This document shows positions 25,257 through 34,209 of a stretch of 64,000 nucleotides of DNA, in pieces. This stretch comes from an uncultured Bacteroides sp. (GTDB lineage Bacteria > Bacteroidota > Bacteroidia > Bacteroidales > Bacteroidaceae). How positions within the stretch are numbered: position 1 is the first letter of the stretch; each line of letters starts with the position of its first letter. Where the stretch lies: assembly GCA_949285025.1 (NCBI GenBank), contig CASDXG010000108.1, forward strand, positions 41,590 through 105,589, in the 5' to 3' direction. Made by a program: the position numbers and the translations under genes. The notes beneath the pieces are model-generated. The model was given only the letters and a program-made list of their open reading frames with translations, was not told the origin of the DNA and did not search any database.

Positions 25257-27173
25257 ATGGAACCTATCAAGCACGAATGCGGTGTTGCAATGATCCGCCT
25301 GTTAAAACCGTTGGAATATTACCAAAAGAAATACGGAACATGGATGTATGGTCTAAACAAACTTTACCTGTTAATGGAAAAACAACACAACCGCGGACAA
25401 GAAGCAGCCGGACTGGCATGCGTGAAACTGCAGGCAAATCCGGGAGAAGAATACATGTTCCGCGAAAGAGCATTGGGAACAAGTGCCATAACAGAAATAT
25501 TCAGTACCATACACAGTCACTTTAAAGATCTGACAGAAGCGCAATTGCACGATGCAGAATACGCCCAACGGTATCTCCCTTTCGCCGGAGAACTTTATAT
25601 GGGACACTTAAGATATTCCACAACCGGCAAGAGCGGTATCTCATACGTGCATCCGTTCTTAAGAAGAAACAACTGGCGTTCGAAAAATTTAGCCCTTTGC
25701 GGAAACTTTAATCTCACGAATGTTGATGAAATATTTGCCAATATTACAGCAAACGGACAACATCCTCGTAAATATGCCGACACATATATCATATTAGAAC
25801 AAGTGGGGCATCGGCTTGATCGCGAAACAGAACGCCTGTATAACGAGTGTAAAGCGGAAGGACTGAACGGGATAGAACTCACAAATGCCATAGAAGAGCG
25901 TATCGACCTGGCTAATGTTTTACAAACATCAAGCCCGCTTTGGGACGGAGGATATGTAATATGTGGATTGACAGGCAGCGGTGAGTCTTTTGCATTACGT
26001 GATCCGTGGGGAATACGTCCGGGATTCTGGTATATGGATGAAGAGATTATCGTTGTAGCTTCCGAACGCCCTGTTATCCAAACAACCCTAAATGTGCCGG
26101 CAGACAGCGTAAATGAGCTACAACCGGGACAAGCCATCTTGATAAATAAAAAAGGAGAAATACGTTTAAGCCAAATCAACAACCCGAAAGAAAAAAGAGC
26201 ATGTTCATTCGAAAGAATATATTTCAGTCGCGGAAGCGATATTGATATATATAGAGAACGTAAACGCTTAGGTGAAAAATTAGTAGAGCCAATTCTCAAA
26301 GCAATCGATTATGATGTAGTACACACGGTGTTTTCTTTCATACCCAATACGGCCGAAGTTGCTTTTTACGGCATGCTGGAAGGATTTGACAATTACTTGA
26401 ACCAGCTGAAAGTCCAGCGGATTGAAGCATTAGGACACCGTCCCAGCCATAATGAGCTGGAACAAATTCTGTCACAACGCATCCGCAGCGAAAAAGTAGC
26501 AATCAAAGATATTAAATTGCGCACCTTCATCGCCGAAGGAAATACCCGAAATGATTTGGCAACACACGTGTATGACATCACCTACGGGAGCCTGATTCCT
26601 TACGAAGATAATCTGGTTATCATTGACGACAGCATCGTACGCGGTACTACATTAAAGCAGAGCATTATCAGCATACTTGACCGCTTACACCCCAAAAAGA
26701 TTATCATTGTCTCTTCTTCACCCCAGGTGCGTTACCCTGATTACTACGGTATAGACATGGCAAGTCTGGAACAATTCATCGCATTCAAGGCAGCCATTGC
26801 CTTACTGGAAGAACGCGGGATGCAACACATCATAGAAGAAGCTTATCAGAAATCGAAAGCGCAGCTCCAGTTACCTAAGGAAAAAATGATTAACTGCGTG
26901 AAAGATATTTATGCCCCTTTCAGCGATAAGGAGATCTCGGAAAAAATGGTTCAACTGCTTACCCCCACAGGAACACAAGCAAAGATAGAGATTGTTTATC
27001 AGGCCCTGACGGGATTACACGAGGCATGCCCCCAACATTCCGGAGATTGGTACTTTAGCGGCAACTATCCCACACCCGGTGGCGTGAAAATGGTCAACCA
27101 AGCTCTCGTTGAATATATAGAACAAACCTATCAATCCAAACAGAAAACGTCACAACAAAACAAGTTGACATAA
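25257..27173 (+). CDS. PurF-like amidophosphoribosyltransferase, long form
   Basis: 638 residues, well above the 460-510 of ordinary PurF. Class II glutaminase domain: a seven-residue propeptide before Cys8 (MEPIKHE-CGVAMI), then NRGQEAAGLA and GHLRYSTTGKSG. The usual HNGNL loop reads GNFNLTN, keeping an Asn but replacing the His and Gly. The phosphoribosyltransferase domain has the PRPP loop LVIIDDSIVRGTT at about residue 455. Extra sequence lies in both domains and at the C-terminus. Its position before carA and carB links it to glutamine-dependent carbamoyl phosphate or purine metabolism. Whether it is the main PurF or a paralogue cannot be told here. Confidence 0.85.
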   Translation: MEPIKHECGVAMIRLLKPLEYYQKKYGTWMYGLNKLYLLMEKQHNRGQEAAGLACVKLQANPGEEYMFRERALGTSAITEIFSTIHSHFKDLTEAQLHDAEYAQRYLPFAGELYMGHLRYSTTGKSGISYVHPFLRRNNWRSKNLALCGNFNLTNVDEIFANITANGQHPRKYADTYIILEQVGHRLDRETERLYNECKAEGLNGIELTNAIEERIDLANVLQTSSPLWDGGYVICGLTGSGESFALRDPWGIRPGFWYMDEEIIVVASERPVIQTTLNVPADSVNELQPGQAILINKKGEIRLSQINNPKEKRACSFERIYFSRGSDIDIYRERKRLGEKLVEPILKAIDYDVVHTVFSFIPNTAEVAFYGMLEGFDNYLNQLKVQRIEALGHRPSHNELEQILSQRIRSEKVAIKDIKLRTFIAEGNTRNDLATHVYDITYGSLIPYEDNLVIIDDSIVRGTTLKQSIISILDRLHPKKIIIVSSSPQVRYPDYYGIDMASLEQFIAFKAAIALLEERGMQHIIEEAYQKSKAQLQLPKEKMINCVKDIYAPFSDKEISEKMVQLLTPTGTQAKIEIVYQALTGLHEACPQHSGDWYFSGNYPTPGGVKMVNQALVEYIEQTYQSKQKTSQQNKLT

Positions 27174-27228
27174 CGTACCAGACAAAGAATATCAATAAAG
27201 ACAAAACAATAAAGACCCGATTACATAT

Positions 27229-28332
27229 ATGGACAGCAAAACAAATTACTACGAAGGAAAAACATGTTCTCTCATTTTAAGTGATGGAAGTTGTTTTCAT
27301 GGGAAATCATTCGGCTATGAAAAAGCTGTAGCCGGTGAGGTTGTTTTCAACACTGCGATGACAGGCTATCCGGAAAGTCTGACCGACCCCTCGTATGCCG
27401 GCCAGCTAATGACTCTCACATACCCGTTAATAGGTAACTATGGCGTCCCGCCTTTCACATTCGAAGCCGACGGTCTGCCTACATTCATGGAAAGCGAAAA
27501 AATCCATGCAGAGGCAATCATTGTAAGCGATTACAGCGAAAAGTTCAGTCATTGGAACGCAGTGGAAAGCCTAAGCGACTGGTTGAAACGTGAAAAGATA
27601 CCGGGCATTACCGGAATTGATACGCGCGAATTAACAAAAATCCTGCGGGAACATGGCGTAATGATGGGGAAAATTGTTTTCAATGATGAAGACCTTCACA
27701 CACCGGATGCCATTTACGAAGGAGTAAATTACGTAGACAAAGTCTCATGCAAGGAAATCATTCGCTACAACGAAGGGAAAGATAAAAAGAAAGTCGTACT
27801 GGTTGACTGCGGAGTTAAAGCAAATATCATAAGATGCCTGCTGAAACGTGATGTGGAAATTATCCGCGTCCCATGGAATTACAACTTCAACACACTGGCA
27901 TTCGACGGACTGTTCATTTCAAACGGACCGGGAGATCCGGACACATGCGATGAGGCTGTACAGAATATCCGCAAGGCTATGCAGAACGAGAAACTGCCTA
28001 TTTTTGGAATCTGCATGGGAAATCAACTGCTGTCAAAGGCCGGAGGAGCCCAAATATATAAATTAAAATACGGACACCGCAGTCATAATCAACCGGTTCG
28101 CCTCGTTGGAACAGATAAATGTTTCATCACAAGCCAAAATCACGGATATGCAGTAGACAACAATACTTTAGGTTCCGACTGGGAACCGCTGTTCATTAAT
28201 ATGAACGACGGTTCGAATGAAGGAATCCGACACAAACATAATCCATGGTTTTCCGCTCAATTCCACCCGGAAGCCGCAAGCGGACCTACCGACACAGAGT
28301 TCCTCTTCGATGAGTTCATAAAATTATTATAA
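27229..28332 (+). CDS. carA: Carbamoyl-phosphate synthase small subunit
   Basis: 367 residues. Supplies ammonia from glutamine to CarB. The N-terminal domain has GEVVFNTAMTGYPESLTDPSYAGQ; the class I glutaminase domain has GLFISNGPGDPDTC, nucleophile Cys in GICMGNQLLSKAGG and the His-Glu pair in SAQFHPEAASGP. 22 bases before carB. Confidence 0.97.
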   Translation: MDSKTNYYEGKTCSLILSDGSCFHGKSFGYEKAVAGEVVFNTAMTGYPESLTDPSYAGQLMTLTYPLIGNYGVPPFTFEADGLPTFMESEKIHAEAIIVSDYSEKFSHWNAVESLSDWLKREKIPGITGIDTRELTKILREHGVMMGKIVFNDEDLHTPDAIYEGVNYVDKVSCKEIIRYNEGKDKKKVVLVDCGVKANIIRCLLKRDVEIIRVPWNYNFNTLAFDGLFISNGPGDPDTCDEAVQNIRKAMQNEKLPIFGICMGNQLLSKAGGAQIYKLKYGHRSHNQPVRLVGTDKCFITSQNHGYAVDNNTLGSDWEPLFINMNDGSNEGIRHKHNPWFSAQFHPEAASGPTDTEFLFDEFIKLL

Positions 28333-28354
28333 TGACTTTTTAAGCACGATATAT

Positions 28355-31300
28355 ATGGAAAATAAGATAAAAAAAGTATTATTGTTAGGTTCGGGTGCTC
28401 TGAAAATTGGCGAAGCCGGTGAATTTGACTACTCCGGATCCCAAGCATTAAAAGCCTTGAAAGAAGAGGGAATCGAAACGATTCTGATAAATCCCAACAT
28501 TGCTACCGTACAAACGTCAGAAGGCGTTGCCGATAAGATTTATTTCTTACCTGTCACTCCCTACTTCGTGGAGAAAGTTATTGCAAAAGAAAATCCGGAC
28601 GGAATTCTATTATCTTTCGGAGGACAAACAGCTCTGAACTGCGGCGTCGCCTTATACAAGGCAGGAGTATTCGATAAATATAAAACACGCGTACTCGGAA
28701 CTCCCGTACAAGCCATAATGGATACGGAAGACCGCGAATTGTTTGTCAAGAAACTCGATGAAATAGATGTAAAAACCATTAAAAGCGAAGCCGTAGAAAA
28801 TATTGAAGAAGCACGGAAAGCCGCTAAAGAAGTGGGATATCCGGTGATTATCCGTGCAGCATATGCGCTGGGAGGACTCGGTTCGGGCTTCTGCAATAAT
28901 GAGGAAGAGCTCAATGCTTTGGCCGAAAAAGCCTTTTCCTTCTCACCACAAGTCCTGGTAGAGAAAAGTTTGAAAGGTTGGAAAGAAATAGAATATGAAG
29001 TTGTCCGCGACCGGTTTGACAATTGTATCACGGTATGTAACATGGAAAATTTCGACCCGCTGGGCATCCATACCGGAGAATCAATCGTTATAGCACCTTC
29101 ACAAACACTATCAAACAGTGAATACCACAAACTACGTGAACTGGCCATCCGCATCATCCGCCACATCGGCATCGTAGGAGAATGTAACGTACAATATGCT
29201 TTCGATCCGGAATCCGAAGATTACCGTGTCATCGAAGTCAATGCCCGTCTGAGCCGTTCCTCTGCCTTGGCTTCGAAAGCAACGGGATATCCGCTGGCTT
29301 TTGTCGCTGCAAAACTCGGTTTAGGCTATGGTTTGTTCGATCTTAAGAACTCGGTTACAAAAACAACATCCGCTTTCTTCGAACCTGCATTAGATTATGT
29401 TGTCTGCAAGATACCGCGTTGGGACTTGGGAAAATTTCACGGAGTAGACCGGGAACTGGGTTCTTCCATGAAATCGGTAGGAGAAGTCATGGCTATCGGA
29501 CGTACCTTTGAAGAGGCAATCCAAAAAGGACTACGCATGATCGGGCAAGGGATGCACGGATTTGTGGAAAATAAAGAACTGGTCATTGCCGATATAGACA
29601 AAGCTCTGCGCGAACCTACAGACAAACGCATCTTTGTCATTTCAAAAGCCATGCGTGCCGGTTATACGGTAGACCAGATTCATGAACTGACAAAAATAGA
29701 TAAATGGTTCCTTGATAAACTGATGAATATCATGGAGACCTCCAAAGAACTGCATAAATGGGGGAATAACCACACTCAAATAACCCAACTACCAAAGGAT
29801 TTGCTCTACAGAGCCAAACGCCAGGGCTTCTCCGATTTCCAGATAGCACGTGCCATTTCTTACCAGAACGATATGGAAGACGGACTGCTGGAAGTGCGCA
29901 AATACAGAAAAAGCATCGGAATCGTTCCGGTAGTCAAACAAATAGATACCTTAGCGGCCGAATATCCGGCACAAACAAACTACCTATATCTTACGTATAG
30001 CGGCATTGCCAATGACGTACATTATTTAGGCGATCGTAAAAGTATCGTGGTTCTCGGATCCGGAGCTTACCGCATCGGTTCATCGGTTGAATTCGACTGG
30101 TGCGGCGTACAAGCCCTAAATACAATCAGAAAAGAAGGATACCGCAGCGTGATGATTAACTATAATCCGGAAACCGTATCGACCGATTATGACATGTGCG
30201 ACCGTTTGTATTTCGATGAGCTCACGTTCGAACGTGTTTTAGACATCATTGATCTGGAAAATCCACACGGCGTAATTGTTTCCACCGGAGGACAGATTCC
30301 CAATAATCTGGCACTCCGCCTGGACGGACAGCATATTCATATCTTAGGAACTTCCGCAAAAAGTATTGACAACGCGGAAGACCGGGATAAATTCTCCGCA
30401 ATGCTCGACCGAATCGGCGTAGACCAACCGGAATGGAGTGCTCTGACCTCAATGGAAGATATCAATGCTTTCATTAAGAAAGTCGGGTTTCCTGTCCTCG
30501 TACGTCCGTCATACGTTCTCTCCGGAGCCGCAATGAATGTTTGCTCCAATCAGGATGAACTGGAACGTTTCCTGCAACTGGCTGCCAATGTTTCCAAGAA
30601 ACATCCGGTCGTAGTAAGCCAATTTATCGAACATGCAAAGGAAGTTGAGATGGACGCCGTTGCCCAGAATGGTGAAATAATAGCCTATGCAATTTCTGAA
30701 CATATTGAGTTTGCCGGAGTACATTCCGGCGATGCTACCATACAGTTCCCGCCGCAAAAGCTATATGTGGAAACCGTTCGACGCATCAAACGTATCTCAC
30801 GTCAGATAGCAAAAGAGCTGAACATTTCAGGACCATTCAACATTCAGTTCCTTGCAAGAGAGAATGATATCAAAGTAATCGAATGCAACTTACGCGCAAG
30901 TCGCTCTTTTCCTTTCGTCAGCAAAGTACTGAAAATAAACTTTATCGAACTGGCAACACGGGTCATGCTTGGGCTTCCGGTAGAAAAACCGAATAAGAAT
31001 CTGTTCGAGTTAGACTACGTCGGCATTAAAGCAAGTCAGTTCTCTTTCAACCGTTTACAGAAGGCCGATCCGGTATTGGGCGTCGACATGGCTTCTACAG
31101 GCGAGGTTGGCTGCATCGGAGAAGACACGTCTTGTGCCGTACTGAAGGCGATGTTGTCGGTAGGATACCGCATCCCGGAGAAAAACATCCTGATGTCTAC
31201 CGGAGCACCGAAACAAAAAGTCGACATGCTGAAAGCCGCACAAGCACTGAAAGCCAAAGGATATAATATATTTGCTACGGGAGGAACATCGAAATTCCTC

Positions 31301-31582
31301 AGCGAAAACGGCGTAGAAAACACGCGCGTCTACTGGCCAAGCGAAGAAGGACATCCGCAAGCGTTGGAAATGCTTCATAAAAAAGAAATCGATATGGTAG
31401 TAAACATTCCGCGTGACTTATCGGTAGGAGAACTGGACAACGGATATAAGATACGCCGCGCTGCCATCGATTTGAATATTCCGCTCATTACCAATGCCCG
31501 CCTTGCAAGTGCGTTTATCAATGCATTCTGCACCATGAGCATCGATGACATAGCCATTAAGAGTTGGGACGAATATAAATAA
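28355..31582 (+). CDS. carB: Carbamoyl-phosphate synthase large subunit
   Basis: 1075 residues, full length. Two homologous ATP-grasp halves: the first begins KKVLLLGSGALKIGEAGEFDYSGSQ, the second KSIVVLGSGAYRIGSSVEFDWCGVQ (about residue 563). Both have the substrate blocks (SFGGQTALNCG; STGGQIPNNLA) and EVNARLSRSSALASKATGYP / ECNLRASRSFPFVSKV. The C-terminal MGS-like allosteric domain (about 940-1075) has FATGGTSKFL. Makes carbamoyl phosphate for pyrimidines and arginine. Confidence 0.98.
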   Translation: MENKIKKVLLLGSGALKIGEAGEFDYSGSQALKALKEEGIETILINPNIATVQTSEGVADKIYFLPVTPYFVEKVIAKENPDGILLSFGGQTALNCGVALYKAGVFDKYKTRVLGTPVQAIMDTEDRELFVKKLDEIDVKTIKSEAVENIEEARKAAKEVGYPVIIRAAYALGGLGSGFCNNEEELNALAEKAFSFSPQVLVEKSLKGWKEIEYEVVRDRFDNCITVCNMENFDPLGIHTGESIVIAPSQTLSNSEYHKLRELAIRIIRHIGIVGECNVQYAFDPESEDYRVIEVNARLSRSSALASKATGYPLAFVAAKLGLGYGLFDLKNSVTKTTSAFFEPALDYVVCKIPRWDLGKFHGVDRELGSSMKSVGEVMAIGRTFEEAIQKGLRMIGQGMHGFVENKELVIADIDKALREPTDKRIFVISKAMRAGYTVDQIHELTKIDKWFLDKLMNIMETSKELHKWGNNHTQITQLPKDLLYRAKRQGFSDFQIARAISYQNDMEDGLLEVRKYRKSIGIVPVVKQIDTLAAEYPAQTNYLYLTYSGIANDVHYLGDRKSIVVLGSGAYRIGSSVEFDWCGVQALNTIRKEGYRSVMINYNPETVSTDYDMCDRLYFDELTFERVLDIIDLENPHGVIVSTGGQIPNNLALRLDGQHIHILGTSAKSIDNAEDRDKFSAMLDRIGVDQPEWSALTSMEDINAFIKKVGFPVLVRPSYVLSGAAMNVCSNQDELERFLQLAANVSKKHPVVVSQFIEHAKEVEMDAVAQNGEIIAYAISEHIEFAGVHSGDATIQFPPQKLYVETVRRIKRISRQIAKELNISGPFNIQFLARENDIKVIECNLRASRSFPFVSKVLKINFIELATRVMLGLPVEKPNKNLFELDYVGIKASQFSFNRLQKADPVLGVDMASTGEVGCIGEDTSCAVLKAMLSVGYRIPEKNILMSTGAPKQKVDMLKAAQALKAKGYNIFATGGTSKFLSENGVENTRVYWPSEEGHPQALEMLHKKEIDMVVNIPRDLSVGELDNGYKIRRAAIDLNIPLITNARLASAFINAFCTMSIDDIAIKSWDEYK

Positions 31583-31620
31583 TACATCCTCGTTTCCATA
31601 GCTCCAACAGCGTTTGTACA

Positions 31621-31692
31621 CGGTTGAAATAAATTATTTTCAGACATCACCACCGAAACTGAAAGTATTTATTTCAGCCGTTCTTCTTTTTT
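31621..31692 (+). terminator. Terminator after carB
   Basis: CGGTTGAAATAAA (31621-31633) pairs over 13 positions (one G-T) with TTTATTTCAGCCG (31668-31680), with further pairing toward the loop, followed by TTCTTCTTTTTTT. Ends the PurF-like/carAB unit. Confidence 0.75.
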
Positions 31693-31759
31693 TACCGTTT
31701 AACCCAACATAGCAATCACGGAAGATTCGCAATATTTGCGAAACAATCGTAAACAAACA

Positions 31760-31795
31760 TAAGAAAAGGGATGCTGCTACATAACGGCATCCCTT
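31760..31795 (-). terminator. Terminator of the ABM lipoprotein gene
   Basis: On the minus strand AAGGGATGC and GCATCCCTT pair around a 12-base loop, followed by TTCTTATG. Lies 45 bases after the stop codon at 31840. Confidence 0.6.
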
Positions 31796-31839
31796 ACACA
31801 TAACAAATTCCTTTATATCCTTCTACGAAAGGAAAAGTC

Positions 31840-32256
31840 TCAAAACTCGAAACGTTCAGTCTTCATCGTGCCCAAACTTTCTATCTTTGGCACGAGTCTT
31901 GTGAAATGCGGAGCCTGTGAATGTGCCGACAATGATTCATCGTCTTTCCATGTTTCACAAATCATCAATACATCCGGACGCGTTGCGCTCTCAAACAAAT
32001 CGTAAGAAATACAACCACTATCCTTCTGCGATGCTGCGACCAATTCTTTTGCTGCAGCAACTAACTCTGCACGATTCTTCTCATCCACTTGGATAAATAC
32101 ATTCAGTCTAATCATTTTTTTCTCACTTTTATTAATAACCTGTTCTTGCTCTTTTTGTCCGTCTGGGGTGTTTTTATCTGCATTTTCGTTCGACGCACAC
32201 GCAGAAAGTGCCAACACCATGCACATTCCCCAAAGCATTAATCTGATTCTTTTCAT
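31840..32256 (-). CDS. Lipoprotein with antibiotic biosynthesis monooxygenase (ABM) domain
   Basis: 138 residues. Lipoprotein signal (MKRIRLMLWGMCMVLALSACAS, Cys20). After a charged linker, an ABM/YgiN-like ferredoxin fold fills residues 48-138: IRLNVFIQVDEKNRAELVAAAKEL, DSGCISYDLFES, VLMICETWKDDESLSAHSQAPHF. Family members are quinol monooxygenases or heme-degrading enzymes, but many have unknown substrates; membrane-anchored export of such a domain is a common Bacteroidota variant. Confidence 0.87.
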   Translation of the reverse strand: MKRIRLMLWGMCMVLALSACASNENADKNTPDGQKEQEQVINKSEKKMIRLNVFIQVDEKNRAELVAAAKELVAASQKDSGCISYDLFESATRPDVLMICETWKDDESLSAHSQAPHFTRLVPKIESLGTMKTERFEF

Positions 32257-32303
32257 CGGAAACTACTTCTATTTTCGCCTCTAAATTAAGAATTTTCTAA
32301 GAT

Positions 32304-32354
32304 ACAAAAACAAAAAAGCGGAAATTTATGATTGTCAACACATAAATTTCCGCT
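32304..32354 (-). terminator. Terminator of the ThrE-family gene
   Basis: AGCGGAAATTTATG (32317-32330) and CATAAATTTCCGCT (32341-32354) form a perfect 14-bp stem with a 10-base loop. On the minus strand it is followed by TTTTTGTTTTTG. Confidence 0.85.
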
Positions 32355-32379
32355 CTTTTATCGGAGAATCACAAATATC

Positions 32380-33765
32380 TTACCACTCAATAAACTGGCC
32401 TTTGGCCTTACGTTCAGCAAGCAATTCTTTCAAATGTTGGTTCTTGGAAGAAGCAATGTACCGCCGTCCAAAAATATTCGGTATCGCAACGCCCAAAGAA
32501 ATAACCATAATGACCAATCCGGAATTCACACCACTTTCTATAGCTTTCATCAACGGAGTAACTTCATCAAGCGTTTTTACATTCATATTTATCAGCCCAA
32601 ACAGCATCCGATACATCAGTACTCCGGGAATCATAGGGATAACCGATGGTATAGTCAACACATGATTTGGTACATGAAACCAATGTACTGCTTTCACTGC
32701 AATGAGACTGACCAATACTGCTCCCGCGAAAGAGCCGATAACCAATCCCATATCCAGCCCTACATTGTCCGTACTTGCGCCTAAATTCACAAAGTTTCTT
32801 GTGCAAACAGCTATAATTCCTCCGATAGCAACAACCCATAACAAACGACGCTGAATATTGAATATCATAGAGAAACCCATCGCTGATATGGCTGCAGCAA
32901 TAGCATATTCCCAATATGCATGGTGAGGTATCATGCTGATTGTCGGGAAGAAATCGGCGATATTACACAATTTTACGGCAAAAGCTATACCGAAAGCCAT
33001 TGCGGAAACTATCAGCAATGTATTGACAGCACGCACAATTCCGACCTGAATATAATTGTCGAGCATATCATCGACGAAGTTAATCAACGGCACTCCCGGA
33101 ACAATAAACAATGCGCAAGCCAACAACGGATGCCAAGGCGTATCAGTCCATTCCGCCGGAAGCAGCGTAGATGCCCATGCCAGAACAGTAGAAACAAATG
33201 CAGAAATAGCAATACCCATGTAATGGTTCAGACCAGACTCGTTGCATTTTGCACGCACACGCATACCAATAATCGCAGCAATCGATGCGTATAAGAAAGC
33301 CATCCAATCACAACCAAACTGAATACAGAATCCACCACAAGCAAATCCGGCACCGACTGCCACCATCCATGGCGTATAATTACGCTTTGCCTTCCGGATT
33401 TTCTCCAGTTCCTCCTCATAACGATCCAGCGAATAATCTTCCTCAATTGCCCGCCAAGACAACTTACTGACTTCAGTTATAGCAGTCATATTCACACCAT
33501 GACTTTCTATACGCTGGAATTTTGTAAATGAATAATCTCCATCACTCACATTCACCATCAGCATCGTATAACTTACATTTATATGAAGTTTCTCTTCCGG
33601 AATACCCAAATAAGAAGCCGTACGTTTCATGTTTCTCACAATGCGATTCGTATCAGCCAAACTTTCCACCAAAAGTTTTCCCGTGCGCAACAATAAATCT
33701 ACCCTACGATGCAACAACTGATCGTGTGCCTTAACAGTTGTCTTTAAATGTTCTTCTAATACCAT
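32380..33765 (-). CDS. Threonine/serine exporter family protein (ThrE type)
   Basis: 461 residues from the ATG at 33765; the TTG ten codons upstream falls between promoter and likely transcript start and is rejected. A cytosolic N-terminal domain (ThrE, PF06738, about 10-125) is followed by about ten hydrophobic helices covering both the ThrE and ThrE_2 parts (duplicated motifs FIVPGVPLINFVDDML and PSVIPMIPGVLMYRM). Exports threonine and serine in Corynebacterium; substrate here is inferred. Both halves are fused in one chain. Monocistronic. Confidence 0.88.
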   Translation of the reverse strand: MVLEEHLKTTVKAHDQLLHRRVDLLLRTGKLLVESLADTNRIVRNMKRTASYLGIPEEKLHINVSYTMLMVNVSDGDYSFTKFQRIESHGVNMTAITEVSKLSWRAIEEDYSLDRYEEELEKIRKAKRNYTPWMVAVGAGFACGGFCIQFGCDWMAFLYASIAAIIGMRVRAKCNESGLNHYMGIAISAFVSTVLAWASTLLPAEWTDTPWHPLLACALFIVPGVPLINFVDDMLDNYIQVGIVRAVNTLLIVSAMAFGIAFAVKLCNIADFFPTISMIPHHAYWEYAIAAAISAMGFSMIFNIQRRLLWVVAIGGIIAVCTRNFVNLGASTDNVGLDMGLVIGSFAGAVLVSLIAVKAVHWFHVPNHVLTIPSVIPMIPGVLMYRMLFGLINMNVKTLDEVTPLMKAIESGVNSGLVIMVISLGVAIPNIFGRRYIASSKNQHLKELLAERKAKGQFIEW

Positions 33766-33792
33766 TTTAACTAAATCTTGCTTTTCCGGCCG

Positions 33793-33800
33793 CAAAGGTA
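33793..33800 (-). promoter_or_regulatory. Promoter -7 box for the ThrE-family gene
   Basis: TACCTTTG on the minus strand fits TAnnTTTG, 27 bases upstream of the start codon. Confidence 0.5.
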
Positions 33801-33994
33801 GTCAAAACACAGTAAATAATTATAAAAAAGCCAAGAATAAAAAAACGATAAGAATCAAATAACTATCGCCGCTTTATACATACAGGCACCGAAAAGAATC
33901 TGAACCGTTTTGTTCTTTTTTATAAAACATGCCCGACAATGTTAATAAATAATAGCATAAATACCGAAAAAAAACAGCATGTTTTATTTATTTA

Positions 33995-34002
33995 TACCTT
34001 TG
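33995..34002 (+). promoter_or_regulatory. Promoter -7 box for the RND efflux operon
   Basis: TACCTTTG fits TAnnTTTG. The first pump gene starts 207 bases downstream, leaving a long leader. Confidence 0.5.
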
Positions 34003-34099
34003 CATGAAAGTATTGAACGCAAGGGACAAAACAAACGGCCGAACATCTTGAGGAAAAATTCCACAACCATATAAAAACAGTTCCTCAAAGAATAACCGC

Positions 34100-34198
34100 A
34101 TGTATTGCATACATTCTCCTGTTTTTCAATATTACAACAACGATTTATCGTTTTGGCATAAAGATTGCAAGGAAATCTTTCGAAGCTTAAAACACTAA
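34100..34198 (+). CDS. Possible 32-codon upstream frame in the RND leader
   Basis: Begins MYCIHSPVFQYYNNDLSFWH and ends at a TAA 11 bases before the adaptor start codon. It lies after the predicted transcript start. No Shine-Dalgarno site, no family resemblance; a frame of this size could occur by chance. Listed as a candidate leader peptide only. Confidence 0.2.
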   Translation: MYCIHSPVFQYYNNDLSFWHKDCKEIFRSLKH

Positions 34199-34209
34199 AA
34201 GGCACTGAA

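Larger units (their letters stand above)
33766..34209. other. Divergent intergenic region, ThrE gene and RND pump
   Basis: Contains the two promoter boxes (33793-33800 minus, 33995-34002 plus), a stem TTGAGGAA (34048-34055)/TTCCTCAA (34081-34088), an inverted repeat ATGTAT-TGC-ATACAT (34100-34114) and a 32-codon open frame ending 11 bases before the pump's first gene. No RNA gene or mobile remnant is seen. Confidence 0.55.

Noticed and set aside
25595-26299. 234-codon frame antisense to the PurF-like gene
   Set aside because: Shadow of a strongly supported gene with intact catalytic motifs; Ser/Pro/Leu-rich composition is typical of antisense frames.
28561-29172. 203-codon frame antisense to carB
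   Set aside because: Shadow frame inside a conserved gene, Ser-rich composition with no motif.
33984-34205. 73-codon minus-strand frame in the RND leader
   Set aside because: It covers the pump promoter and has no family features.
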